Shown piece by piece: positions 9,890 through 20,144 of a stretch of DNA of 64,000 nt. The stretch is from Bacteroidota bacterium (GTDB lineage: Bacteria > Bacteroidota > Bacteroidia > Bacteroidales > PUMT01): NCBI GenBank assembly GCA_003554865.1, contig PWHJ01000122.1, positions 122,398 to 186,397 on the forward strand. Reading direction: 5' to 3'. Both the position numbers and the translations under genes were made by a program. The notes beneath the pieces are model-generated. The model saw only the letters and a program-made list of their open reading frames with translations. It made no database searches and was not told where the DNA came from. The number at the start of each line of letters is the position of its first letter. Position 1 is the stretch's first letter.

Positions 9890-11488
9890 ATGGGAAAAAA
9901 GTTAATATGGATGCTGATTGGGATTATGGCTGTAGCCATAATCGGACTGGTCATAATTCAAAGCTACTGGATCAGCAACGCCATTGACGTAAAAAACCAG
10001 CAATTCCGTCAACTGGCCTACCGCACACTTTATAACATAGTTCATGAGGTAGAGAAACAGGAAGTGCGTACTATTGTTTTAAGTGAAATGCGGCCTAATG
10101 TAAGAGACAGCACATTTATGCATACTCAGGGGTTCAGAAGTTTTCTTAATCCCAATTTCCCTGACCTGGAAAGTGAGGGGGGAATCTTCAGGGAAAGGGG
10201 CAGTTTATACACCGGAAGGTTTACCCAAGGAAGCGGAGGCGGTTCGGAGACATTTCACTTAGGTGAAGAAGAGATACTAAACATAGCACTTCCCGAAATT
10301 GATTCTGTTACATTTTTTTCACACGGAATTTTTTCATCTGCTCAAATGGGGAACTTCAATATTACCGGTACTTTTTCACAAAGGGATATTGTGGAAAAAG
10401 TGATGAGACACAGCATAAAAAACCCAAATAAAACAATTGAGGAGAGAATAAACAAGTCTTTTCTCGACTCAATCATAAGCAGGAAGATGAGCAATGCCGG
10501 TATAAACACCAAATGCGAGTTTGGAGTCAGAGACGAGTCCGGAGATTATGTAATTAAATCGGAAAATTTTAAGGAAAATCCGAATATGCTTGTAAGAAGG
10601 CTTTTCCCAAATGATGTTTTTCCGCGCCACAATTACCTTGCAATATATTTCCCCGAACAAAAATCATACATATTCCAGTCACTCGGGTTCATGGTTAGTT
10701 CATCAATCTCGCTGATACTTGTTATACTTGGAACTTTTTCATTTACAATTTACATAATAATCAGGCAGAAGAAACTTTCCCAGATGAAGAGCGATTTTGT
10801 AAACAATATGACCCATGAACTAAAAACACCCATATCTACTATATCACTGGCCTCGCAGATGCTTCACGACAAATCCATTCCCGTTGAGCAAAAAAATATT
10901 GAAAGTATTTCGGGTGTTATACAGGACGAAAGCAAAAGACTGGGCTTTCAGGTTGAGAAAGTGCTGCAGATGTCCATTTTCGAACAGGGCAAACTCAATC
11001 TCAAACCACAAAAAGTGGACGTACACGAACTAATAGGCAATGTGGCAAATAATTTTGACATACAGGTCAAGAATCAGGGAGGTGAAATTGTACAGAAACT
11101 AAAGGCCGAAAATTGCGTTCTGAGGGTAGACGAGGTCCATTTCACAAACATCATGTTTAATTTGCTTGACAATGCACTAAAATACAGCAAGGAAAATCCA
11201 CTTATAAGTATTGAAACAAAAAGCAACAGGTCTAACTTTATACTAATTTTTCAGGATAACGGAATAGGTATACGAAAAGAAGAACAAAAACGAATTTTTG
11301 AACAATTCTACAGGGTTCCCACAGGCAACATCCATAATGTCAAAGGTTTCGGTCTGGGATTAAGCTATGTGAAAAAAGTTGTAGAAGGACATGGCGGCAC
11401 TATTTCAGTCAGCAGCGAACCCAAGAGAGGGACCCGTTTTGAAATTACACTTCCAATAAAAAACAACCAGCAAAATGAAGGAAAATAA
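9890..11488 (+). CDS. Sensor histidine kinase
   Basis: Two TM segments, H-box FVNNMTHELKTPISTISLA, N-box NLLDNALKYS, GFGLGLSYVKKVVEGHGG. Confidence 0.95.
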   Translation: MGKKLIWMLIGIMAVAIIGLVIIQSYWISNAIDVKNQQFRQLAYRTLYNIVHEVEKQEVRTIVLSEMRPNVRDSTFMHTQGFRSFLNPNFPDLESEGGIFRERGSLYTGRFTQGSGGGSETFHLGEEEILNIALPEIDSVTFFSHGIFSSAQMGNFNITGTFSQRDIVEKVMRHSIKNPNKTIEERINKSFLDSIISRKMSNAGINTKCEFGVRDESGDYVIKSENFKENPNMLVRRLFPNDVFPRHNYLAIYFPEQKSYIFQSLGFMVSSSISLILVILGTFSFTIYIIIRQKKLSQMKSDFVNNMTHELKTPISTISLASQMLHDKSIPVEQKNIESISGVIQDESKRLGFQVEKVLQMSIFEQGKLNLKPQKVDVHELIGNVANNFDIQVKNQGGEIVQKLKAENCVLRVDEVHFTNIMFNLLDNALKYSKENPLISIETKSNRSNFILIFQDNGIGIRKEEQKRIFEQFYRVPTGNIHNVKGFGLGLSYVKKVVEGHGGTISVSSEPKRGTRFEITLPIKNNQQNEGK

Positions 11489-12161
11489 AACTAAAATAAT
11501 GCTTGCGGAAGATGACGAAAACCTTGGTATGCTACTGAGGGAATATCTAAATGCCAAAGGATTTGAAACCAAGCTTTTTATCAATGGAGATACCGCATTC
11601 CGGGACTTCATAAAAAACAGCTACGAACTGTGTATTCTTGATGTAATGATGCCGGTCAAGGATGGTTTTACCCTTGCGCGGGAAATAAGACAAACAAACA
11701 CTGAAATACCGATCATTTTCCTCACAGCCAAATCGATGAAAGATGATGTTATTAAAGGTTTCACCCTCGGCGCAGACGATTATATAACAAAACCCTTCAG
11801 CATGGAAGAACTGCTTTTCAGGATCGAGGCCATACTTAGAAGGACCAGTAACAAGAGCGAGATTCCCGAAAAATTCAATATAGGTAAATATGTTTTTGAT
11901 ACTAAAAAGCAAACCCTTCAGTTAGAAGACGAGGTAATACGCCTTACCACCAAAGAATCTGAATTGCTTAAACTTCTCTGCAACAATAACAACAAGATAC
12001 TTGACAGGAATTTTGCCCTCAAAAGCATATGGATGGAAGATAATTACTTCAATGCCCGCAGTATGGATGTATATATAACAAAGTTGCGCAAATACCTGAA
12101 AAATGACCCTTCTGTAGAGATTATAAATGTCCACGGCAAAGGGTTCAAGTTGGTAATGTAA
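11475..12161 (+). CDS. OmpR/PhoB-family response regulator
   Basis: Receiver CILDVMMPVKDG, KPFSMEEL; C-terminal winged helix; overlaps the HK by 14 bp. Confidence 0.95.
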   Translation: MKENKTKIMLAEDDENLGMLLREYLNAKGFETKLFINGDTAFRDFIKNSYELCILDVMMPVKDGFTLAREIRQTNTEIPIIFLTAKSMKDDVIKGFTLGADDYITKPFSMEELLFRIEAILRRTSNKSEIPEKFNIGKYVFDTKKQTLQLEDEVIRLTTKESELLKLLCNNNNKILDRNFALKSIWMEDNYFNARSMDVYITKLRKYLKNDPSVEIINVHGKGFKLVM

Positions 12162-12312
12162 CCAATCCGACAATTTTTTTCCTCAACGTATTATGGTATA
12201 ATAAACACCTTTATCAAAATATTTCCGGCCCTATTTTAATATCCGGGCTGTAAAACCTTAAAAAGTGTTATTTTTGACAAAAAATCATTTTGGTTAATTA
12301 TTTCTATAACAG

Positions 12313-13524
12313 ATGTCAGTAAAACTTATTATTATAATCTCATTTTTAACTGTTTTAAATTGGGCCAGTTTAAACGGCTCTTCTCTTCCTTCACCAAATC
12401 TTACAGAAGATGCGCGAATAACAATGCTCACCTGCTCACCCGGTGATGAGCTTTACTCTGTATTCGGCCACAGCGCCATACGCGTACAGGATGAAGAGCT
12501 GAATCTCGACTGGGTTTTCAATTACGGAACATTTGACTTTGCCGACCCCAATTTTTACCTAAACTTCGTTAAGGGCAGGCTTAACTATGTTCTCTCTGTT
12601 GTAGATTATCCTTATTTTGAATTTGAATACAAAGCTGAGGGAAGATGGATATGGGAACAGGAGTTAAACATTGACCACCGGGAAAAACAGGAATTGTTTG
12701 ACTCACTGGTAATAAATTACAATGTGCCCGAATACCGTTACTATCTCTACGACTTTTTCTTTGACAACTGTGCCACACGTATACGTGACATATTTACAGA
12801 AGCCATTGACAGAGACATAGAATTTGACTATTCCACCCTTGAAAAAGGTCAATCCTTCAGAGACCTTATCCAACCCTATCTGAAGGAAAAACCGTGGACA
12901 AAGCTTGGTATAAATCTTGTGCTGGGAAGGCCGGCAGACAGAACAGCAGAACCCTGGGAATATATGTTCCTGCCCGATCATATGATGGAAGCTTTTGAGC
13001 ACGCCAGCTTTGTTGATAATAATGAAACAATCCCCTTTACCCCCGGCAGCAATATAATACTGGAAGGAAGTGAAGAAAGCAATAATATATTGGGAATTCC
13101 CCCACTTATTATACTGGCACTTATATTAGCATCGGGTGTGGTATTCTCTTACCTTGATATAAGAAAGAAGAAGCACACCAGGTGGTTTGATATTGCCATA
13201 CTTGGCATTGCAGGCCTGCTTGGATTGCTTTTTTTATTTATGTGGGCATTCTCCGATCACCACGTAACCAACTGGAATTTCAATCTGCTGTGGGCACATC
13301 CTTTACATTTGGTTATGGTATTTTTACTTTTAGCCCGGAAAAGGCTGGTTAATGTTAAAAGGTACTATTTTATGGCAATATCCTTATTAACACTCCTGGT
13401 GCTTTTATTATGGCCTGTTTTCCCACAGGACCTGCCTGCAATTATAATACCTTTTTTACTTGCAATAATTGTACGGTCTGTAACAATTTTCCTGAATCTC
13501 AGAGAGGTGTCAATTTCGTCATGA
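12313..13524 (+). CDS. DUF4105 (Lnb N-terminal periplasmic-like) membrane protein
   Basis: MLTCSPGDELYSVFGHSAIRVQD, YNYGTFDF-type motif, FFDNCATRIRD, C-terminal TM helices. Confidence 0.85.
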   Translation: MSVKLIIIISFLTVLNWASLNGSSLPSPNLTEDARITMLTCSPGDELYSVFGHSAIRVQDEELNLDWVFNYGTFDFADPNFYLNFVKGRLNYVLSVVDYPYFEFEYKAEGRWIWEQELNIDHREKQELFDSLVINYNVPEYRYYLYDFFFDNCATRIRDIFTEAIDRDIEFDYSTLEKGQSFRDLIQPYLKEKPWTKLGINLVLGRPADRTAEPWEYMFLPDHMMEAFEHASFVDNNETIPFTPGSNIILEGSEESNNILGIPPLIILALILASGVVFSYLDIRKKKHTRWFDIAILGIAGLLGLLFLFMWAFSDHHVTNWNFNLLWAHPLHLVMVFLLLARKRLVNVKRYYFMAISLLTLLVLLLWPVFPQDLPAIIIPFLLAIIVRSVTIFLNLREVSISS

Positions 13525-13611
13525 CTTTAGTTCCCCTCCGGTTTTTTTGCATGAATTTTGAAGGGTCAGGTGATTCAGGAATTTATCAGTTAAAAGCTAA
13601 AGAAATTCTAT

Positions 13612-15729
13612 ATGGCAAAACTTAAAAAGGAACTGGGGTTAAAAGATGTTGTAGCTATCTGCACTGGGTCAATGTTCAGCTCCGGTTTTTTCCTGCTTCC
13701 CGGAATTGCAGCATCTGAAGCAGGTCCGGCTGTATTCTTGAGCTATTTCCTGGCGGCAATTCTGATAATGCCCGCTATATTCAGCATGGCGGAGCTGGCC
13801 ACAGCCATACCCAGAGCGGGGGGAGACTATTATTTCATTGACAGGAGCCTGGGGCCGCTTGCAGGGACTCTTGGTGGTGTAGGTACCTACTTTGCCCTTG
13901 TACTTAAAACTGCCTTTGCACTGGTAGGAATTGGAGCTTATGTGGAAATATTTTATGATATACCGATAAAGCTTACCGCACTTTCATTTACCGGAGTGTT
14001 TATGGTTATGAATATACTTGGTGCCAAAAAAGCCTCCGGAGTTCAAAAAATATTTGTACTTGTATTGATCCTTGTACTGTTGTTTTTTCTTCTCGAGGGT
14101 ATGCGTGAAATATTCTTTTCACAAAGCTCAGGGTCATACAGACAAAATTATACGCCCTTTCTTCCACATGGCTTTGAAGGAATGATATCCACGGCAGGTC
14201 TTGTATTTGTTTCCTACCTTGGGTTAACAAAAATTGCCAGCATGTCGGAGGAAATAAAAAAACCTGAAAAAAATATTCCCCTTGGCATGGGCATATCATT
14301 GATAATAACCACAATCATATATGTTGCAGGTGTTTTTATTATTGTAGGTGTTTTGCCTGCTGACGAATTGTGGGGTGACCTCGCTCCCGTATCCAGTGCG
14401 GCCGAGAGGGTTTTTTCTTTAATACCGCCCCGCGCGGGAGCTCTCATGATTATGGCTGCAGCTGTTGCAGCTTTTGCTTCAACCGGTAATGCGGGGTTGA
14501 TGACAGCTTCACGGTATCCGCTTGCAATGGCAAGGGACAAAAAATTCCCCTCCACTTTCGCCATCCTCAGCAGGTTCAGAACGCCTTTGCTTCCGATAAT
14601 TGTCACTACTGCCATTATTGCTGTTATAATTTTATCAGTAAGCGAGAAGGAAATAGCACGTCTGGCCAGCAGTTTCCAGCTGATCATTTTCATGCTGATA
14701 AACCTGGCCGTCATAGTAATGCGCAACAGCCGTATTGAAACATATGACCCGGGCTACCTCTCCCCTCTTTACCCCTGGATGCAGATCTTTGGAATAATAT
14801 CCTGTATAGTACTCTTTACTTTTCTCGGCTGGGGAGCAGTACTGTTCAGCCTTGGTATTGTTGCCATAGCACTGATTTGGTACTGGAAATATGTACGTAA
14901 ACAAGTTATTCCGGGGGGAGCTATATACCACTGGTTTGCACACCTTGGGAAGAATCAGCGAAAAGAGCTGGAAGGTGAATTCTTCCACATATTGAAAGAT
15001 AAAGGACTAAGGGAAGGTTATCCCTTTGATGAGATGATCGTAAAGGCAAAGATCACCCGGCTTGGTGATAAAAATGTTCCTTTTGAACAGCTTGTCAGGG
15101 ATGTTGTAAAACAATTCGAGGAAGATCTTGACATAAGATTTGACAAGGATGCACTAACAACCGAATTTATTAATGTAACCAGCATTGATCCTGCACAGAT
15201 AATCCCGGGAGTTTCGGTTCTTTATGGAAAAGTTGACAATATTGAGTGTCCTTCACTTCACATAGTGCTTTCGGATAAAGGCATCAAAGAACCTGTTGTA
15301 AAGGGTGAAGTGGAATACGAAAATCATATAAATGTTATGTTTTTCCTGGTCAGCAAAAGTGATTACCCGCGTCAGCAATTGAGACTTCTTTCAAGGCTGA
15401 TGGATGTAGTAGAGCGCAAAAAATTTGTAGAAAAAATTTCAAGCCTGAAAAATGATCGCGAGATAAAAGAGTATCTCCTTCACAACGAAAGATATATCTC
15501 TATGCACCTGACTGAAGGTGCACCGCAGGGAGAATTGATAGGCAAAAAAGTTAAAAAAATCCGATTCACGCATGGAGTTTTGCTTGCACTGGTGCAAAGA
15601 AAGGAGCAGATATTTTGCCCCGACGGAGAGACAGTACTTCAAAAAGACGATATTGTAACATTCATAGGTAAGCCTGAAGGTATAAGTACACTTTTCAACA
15701 AATACATTCACAGAGAACCCGATCAATAA
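13612..15729 (+). CDS. APC-family permease with C-terminal EIIA-like and RCK_C/TrkA_C-like domains
   Basis: N-terminal about 430 aa APC (STGSMFSSGFFLLPGIAASEAGPAVFLSYFLAA); C-terminal region resembles PTS EIIA type 2 then TrkA_C. Confidence 0.8.
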   Translation: MAKLKKELGLKDVVAICTGSMFSSGFFLLPGIAASEAGPAVFLSYFLAAILIMPAIFSMAELATAIPRAGGDYYFIDRSLGPLAGTLGGVGTYFALVLKTAFALVGIGAYVEIFYDIPIKLTALSFTGVFMVMNILGAKKASGVQKIFVLVLILVLLFFLLEGMREIFFSQSSGSYRQNYTPFLPHGFEGMISTAGLVFVSYLGLTKIASMSEEIKKPEKNIPLGMGISLIITTIIYVAGVFIIVGVLPADELWGDLAPVSSAAERVFSLIPPRAGALMIMAAAVAAFASTGNAGLMTASRYPLAMARDKKFPSTFAILSRFRTPLLPIIVTTAIIAVIILSVSEKEIARLASSFQLIIFMLINLAVIVMRNSRIETYDPGYLSPLYPWMQIFGIISCIVLFTFLGWGAVLFSLGIVAIALIWYWKYVRKQVIPGGAIYHWFAHLGKNQRKELEGEFFHILKDKGLREGYPFDEMIVKAKITRLGDKNVPFEQLVRDVVKQFEEDLDIRFDKDALTTEFINVTSIDPAQIIPGVSVLYGKVDNIECPSLHIVLSDKGIKEPVVKGEVEYENHINVMFFLVSKSDYPRQQLRLLSRLMDVVERKKFVEKISSLKNDREIKEYLLHNERYISMHLTEGAPQGELIGKKVKKIRFTHGVLLALVQRKEQIFCPDGETVLQKDDIVTFIGKPEGISTLFNKYIHREPDQ

Positions 15730-15798
15730 TACACCTTTATTCTGCCACACTCCTTCCTTTATTGGGTGAGAGAACATAATTATTGATATATTTACAAC

Positions 15799-17925
15799 AT
15801 GGGGCTGATAAAAAATAATAAGCTAAAAAAGGACCTGAAATTAATTGACGTTATAGCCCTGAGCACCGGTGCCATGTTCAGCTCCGGATTTTTCCTTTTA
15901 CCCGGTATCGCCGCACAGCATGCAGGACCAGCCGTTTTTTTAAGCTACCTTTTGGCAGCAATCCTTATTCTTCCGGCAATGTTCAGCATGTCTGAGCTGG
16001 CTTCCGCAACACCCAAAGCCGGAGGCGGATATTTTTTCATTGACAGAAGCCTTGGCCCCTTATTCGGAACATTAGGCGGACTCGGTAATTATCTCGCCCT
16101 GGTTATGAAAACATCCTTTGCACTTGTAGGAATAGGCGCATATGCAGCACTATTTTTTGAAGTTCCAATAAAGCTGACCGCCATTACTTTTGCAATTGTA
16201 TTCATGATATTGAATATTGTAGGGGTGAAAAAAGCTTCCGGAATGCAAAAAACATTTTTTTTCGTGCTGGTGGGAATTCTTGTTTTTTTTATTGCCGAAG
16301 GAATGCGGGAGATATTTTTTTCCGAAAACACCGGTGAATACATTAAAAATTATTCCCCTTTCCTGCCCAATGGATTTGAAGGTTTGTTCTCAACAGCCGC
16401 ACTTGTATTTGTATCATACCTTGGGCTTACAAAAATTGCAAGCATGTCAGAGGAGATATATAAGCCGGAGCGCAACATTCCGTTGGGGATGATACTTTCG
16501 CTTGTCATAACAACAGTCATATATGTGCTGGGAATTTTTATAATGGTCGGTGTCATACCGGCAGAACAATTGTGGGAGGATCTTGCACCGGCATCCACTG
16601 CCTCCGAAAAAGTTTTTTCACTGATATCCCCCACAATGGGCACTTTGCTGATTGTAATCGCTGCAGTTATGGCATTTGCCTCAACCGGAAATGCCGGGCT
16701 TATGACCGCCTCCCGCTATCCCCTGGCAATGGCAAGAGATAAAATACTGCCCGAAGCTTTTGGAACAATAGGTAAATTTAAAACACCTGTAGTATCTGTT
16801 ATAGTAACTTCCGGAATACTTATACTGGTTATATTGACGGTAAGCGAAAGCGGAATTGCAAAACTGGCAAGCAGTTTTCAGCTTTTGATATTTATTCTCA
16901 TAAATGCCTCGGTAATTGTAATGCGAAAAAGCAAAATAGAAGCATACGATCCCGGTTATCATTCTCCTCTCTATCCATGGATGCAAATATTTGGTATATT
17001 AACCTCCTTTTTCCTTATCATTTACCTGGGCTGGGGTCCGGGACTTTTCACAATGGGAATTTCAGCGCTGGCCTTTGGCTGGTACTGGTATTACGGCAGA
17101 AAGCACACAAGGCGCGAAGGGGCAATATACCATTGGTTTGCCCTGCTGGGTCATAAAGAGCACAAAGCACTTGAAAATGAACTTCTTTATATTCTAAAAG
17201 AAAAAGGGCTGCGCGACGGAGATCCGTTCGGTGAAATGGTCGTCCAATCGAGAATAACAGATATTGGAAATAAAAGAGTTTCATTTAAATCCCTTGTCAC
17301 TGAGGTAACAAAAAAATTCGCACAGGATATTGGCAGCTCTGACAAGGGTTTACTGAAAAAGGAATTTCTCTCTGTTACGGGCATTGATCCTGCTCTGGTT
17401 ATCCCAAGAGTTTCCATTCTTTACGGTAAAATTGACAATATTGAAAATCCCATGCTTCATGTGGTCCTTTCGGAAAGAGGAGTGAAGAAACCTGTTATAA
17501 AAGGTGAAATATCCTCAGAAGATAATATAAGGGTCTTTTTCTTCCTCCTCTGCAGAAGCGATCAGCCAAAGCTTCAGCTGCGCCTGCTATCGAGATTGAT
17601 GGATATTGTAGAGAGGGAAATGTTTGTTGAAACCATAACCGCCATTAAAAATCAGCGTGAAATTAAAGAATATCTGTTGCACAATGACAGATACATAACC
17701 CTTCATCTTGAAAAAGTTACAAAACAGGCTGAACTTATAAACAAATCACTCAGGGAAATCAGGTTGCCTAATGATGTCCTTGTTGCAATGGTGCAGAGAA
17801 AAGACCACATATTTACACCAAGAGCCGATACTGTTCTCAGGGAAAACGATATTGTAACCATAATAGGGGAACCTAAGGGTATAAAAACATTATTCAACAA
17901 GTATCTCCATACCCGGTCATCATAA
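15799..17925 (+). CDS. Paralogous APC permease with the same C-terminal architecture
   Basis: Collinear with the preceding ORF over the whole length; tandem duplicate. Confidence 0.8.
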   Translation: MGLIKNNKLKKDLKLIDVIALSTGAMFSSGFFLLPGIAAQHAGPAVFLSYLLAAILILPAMFSMSELASATPKAGGGYFFIDRSLGPLFGTLGGLGNYLALVMKTSFALVGIGAYAALFFEVPIKLTAITFAIVFMILNIVGVKKASGMQKTFFFVLVGILVFFIAEGMREIFFSENTGEYIKNYSPFLPNGFEGLFSTAALVFVSYLGLTKIASMSEEIYKPERNIPLGMILSLVITTVIYVLGIFIMVGVIPAEQLWEDLAPASTASEKVFSLISPTMGTLLIVIAAVMAFASTGNAGLMTASRYPLAMARDKILPEAFGTIGKFKTPVVSVIVTSGILILVILTVSESGIAKLASSFQLLIFILINASVIVMRKSKIEAYDPGYHSPLYPWMQIFGILTSFFLIIYLGWGPGLFTMGISALAFGWYWYYGRKHTRREGAIYHWFALLGHKEHKALENELLYILKEKGLRDGDPFGEMVVQSRITDIGNKRVSFKSLVTEVTKKFAQDIGSSDKGLLKKEFLSVTGIDPALVIPRVSILYGKIDNIENPMLHVVLSERGVKKPVIKGEISSEDNIRVFFFLLCRSDQPKLQLRLLSRLMDIVEREMFVETITAIKNQREIKEYLLHNDRYITLHLEKVTKQAELINKSLREIRLPNDVLVAMVQRKDHIFTPRADTVLRENDIVTIIGEPKGIKTLFNKYLHTRSS

Positions 17926-18032
17926 CAGACCTGCTTACGTCTCATTCCCGGTCTCTGACGCATCTGACAGAAAGCCTGTTTCCCTCTCCGGTATTTAACC
18001 TGCAGACACCCGCGCAATTATGGTTCATGCTA

Positions 18033-18362
18033 TTAATCTGACGGGGGTTGCCATGTAAACGTATAAGTTTGATTTGCCTCCAAATGTGCATCATAACTTG
18101 CCCAAACATAACCTTCTTCATCAATTTTTCCCCAAATTACTATATCTCCTGCCGGCACATTCTCATAAGTGGTCTCACTTCCGTTACCTATGGTCCTTTG
18201 ATCATTCTCGGAAATGTCTCCCCATCTTACATCTACAATGGCACTAAAGCCGGTTTCGTTTTTCACGATCACAGTTCCGCGATCATCATCGTCTTTTTCA
18301 CATCCCGTAATTGCAAAAAGCAATCCTAAGGCAACTGCAGATATTAAAACAAGTTTTCTCAT
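18033..18362 (-). CDS. Small putative lipoprotein
   Basis: Lipobox LLFAITGCEKDDDD. Confidence 0.7.
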   Translation of the reverse strand: MRKLVLISAVALGLLFAITGCEKDDDDRGTVIVKNETGFSAIVDVRWGDISENDQRTIGNGSETTYENVPAGDIVIWGKIDEEGYVWASYDAHLEANQTYTFTWQPPSD

Positions 18363-18649
18363 AATTAAAAAAAATTAAATAACAATATATATTAAATTTT
18401 ACGATAATAATATGAAAAAGTTGAACCATTTTATAATTTAAGAGATATTAAATTATTTAAAAACCATATATTTGAGAAAAATAACGAAACACCTAAGCAA
18501 TTGATGCAATATCTTGACAATAAGAATTTATAAGATTTTTACTTTTTTGGAACACCTGACTTTATTGTTGATTATCAGTATTTTTCGATGCAAAATCAAC
18601 TAAGTATATGTTATTTTTTTAAAACTCAGCTATTTTTTTTGAAAAATTA

Positions 18650-18680
18650 TTTGCTAAACCCATGTAATCCCCTACATTTG
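18650..18680 (+). promoter_or_regulatory. Bacteroidetes-type promoter of the HU gene
   Basis: TTTG (18650-18653), 19-bp spacer, TACATTTG (18673-18680). Confidence 0.65.
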
Positions 18681-18716
18681 CTATGTATAACATTTATAAC
18701 CTAAAATTCCTTTATT

Positions 18717-18989
18717 ATGAACAAAGCAGAACTAATTGATGCAATTGCTCAAAAAGCAAACCTAACAAAAGCAGACGCAAAAAAAGCACTTGATGCTTTT
18801 ATGGAAACCACAACTGATTCACTTAAAAAAGGTGACCGTGTCGGTCTTGTAGGTTTTGGATCTTTCTCCGTTTCAAAAAGAGATGCCAGAACCGGAAGAA
18901 ATCCCCAAACAGGGAAGCCAATGACAATTAATGCCAAAAAAGTTGTAAAATTCAAGCCCGGCAGTGAACTAGACAACGCTGTACAATAA
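18717..18989 (+). CDS. hup: HU family DNA-binding protein
   Basis: MNKAELIDAIAQKANLTKADAKKALDAF, GFGSFSVSKRDARTGRNPQTGKPM. Confidence 0.97.
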   Translation: MNKAELIDAIAQKANLTKADAKKALDAFMETTTDSLKKGDRVGLVGFGSFSVSKRDARTGRNPQTGKPMTINAKKVVKFKPGSELDNAVQ

Positions 18990-19010
18990 ATATCAAAAAC
19001 AAAGCGCAGA

Positions 19011-19047
19011 AAAAAGGGGCTGTCTCAAAAGAGCAGCCTCTTTTTTT
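19011..19047 (+). terminator. Rho-independent terminator after the HU gene
   Basis: GGGGCTG-tctcaaaagag-CAGCCTC followed by T7. Confidence 0.9.
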
Positions 19048-19169
19048 GTGGCCGGATATTACCAATCATGGAGTGGTCACTTAAAAAAGCGCTTTGAAAC
19101 TTAAATTGTGGTGCAATTTTGGTGAAGCTCTAAAAACCAAAAAACGCAACCGATTGGGTTTTGCCAAAG

Positions 19170-19244
19170 TCGGGGTGGGAGGATTTGAACCTCCGACCTC
19201 GTCGTCCCGAACGACGCGCGCTAACCGGCCTGCGCTACACCCCG
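19170..19244 (-). tRNA. tRNA-Pro (anticodon CGG)
   Basis: Reverse complement CGGGGTG..CGTCG-TTCGGGA-CGACG..GGAGG-TTCAAAT-CCTCC-CACCCCG-A. Confidence 0.94.
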
Positions 19245-19340
19245 GTTTGTAACCGAATTGTTTTTCTGCAAAATTAGAAAAAATTCCTGTATCTGAACAA
19301 ACGGTCGTCAAAAGCATTATTGTACAAACAAAAAGATATT

Positions 19341-20144
19341 TCACCTCTTTTTAAAGCCCCGCTGCCTGAGAGCTTCAAAAAGAACAACAGCTGCGCTTAC
19401 CGACACATTCATTGAATCGACTTTACCAAACATTGGAATAATTATGTTCTCGTCGGATCTTTCAATCCATATTTCACTCACACCCCTGTCCTCGGCACCG
19501 ACAACAAGCGCTAAAGGCAGCTTAAAGTCGGTTTCATGATAAGGCCTTGAAGCGTTCAGTGCAGTTACCGCAACACGTATTCCCCGCTCTTTTAGCCAAT
19601 CCAGTGCCTCACCGGTTGTGCAGGCAACAACATTACTGGTAAAGACGCTGCCCAGACTTGAACGGATAATATTGGGATTGTAAATGTCAGTGCCCGGATC
19701 ACATACAATTACCGCATCAACGCCTGCAGCATCTGCCGTCCTCAACATTGCGCCGATATTGCCGGGTTTTTCAACCGACTCAGCTACAAGAACAAGAGGA
19801 TTTTCAGAAAGCTCCACCTGATCTAGCTGCAATCTTTTGGGTACCATCAGTGCCAGCACTCCATCAGAACCCTCACGGCAGGCAATCCTCGAATAAACCT
19901 TACGGGGCACCTCATAGAGAGGGTGACCGGGCAATATTTTCCTTATACGTGCATATTTTTCTTCCCCGGTCAAGCTGGGAGAAACAAAAATTGTATGAGT
20001 TTTAAACCCGCCGGAAACGGCAAGCTGAACCTCCCTGAACCCCTCAACTATAGTTAGGTTCTCTTTTTTTCGCTCAACCCCCTTGCGTAAGTGCACTGCC
20101 TGTTTGATACGGGGATTTTGTAAACTGCTGATTCTGTGGTTCAT
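19341..20144 (-). CDS. TrmH/SpoU-family RNA 2'-O-methyltransferase
   Basis: KPGNIGAMLRTADAAGVDAVI, NPNIIRSSLGSVF, MNVSVSAAVVLFEALRQR. Confidence 0.92.
   Translation of the reverse strand: MNHRISSLQNPRIKQAVHLRKGVERKKENLTIVEGFREVQLAVSGGFKTHTIFVSPSLTGEEKYARIRKILPGHPLYEVPRKVYSRIACREGSDGVLALMVPKRLQLDQVELSENPLVLVAESVEKPGNIGAMLRTADAAGVDAVIVCDPGTDIYNPNIIRSSLGSVFTSNVVACTTGEALDWLKERGIRVAVTALNASRPYHETDFKLPLALVVGAEDRGVSEIWIERSDENIIIPMFGKVDSMNVSVSAAVVLFEALRQRGFKKR

Noticed and set aside
14214-14726. 170-aa minus ORF opposite the first APC permease
   Set aside because: Antisense shadow with low-complexity composition; the same kind of shadow ORF occurs opposite the paralogue (16350-16643).
18363-18716. 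AT-rich 350-bp spacer as a candidate small RNA gene
   Set aside because: Only the HU promoter could be supported; no clear terminator or structured RNA was recognisable by eye.
19081-19344. 87-aa minus ORF (..SAGRLARVVRDDEVGGSNPPTPTLAK..)
   Set aside because: It reads through the tRNA-Pro gene; not a protein.
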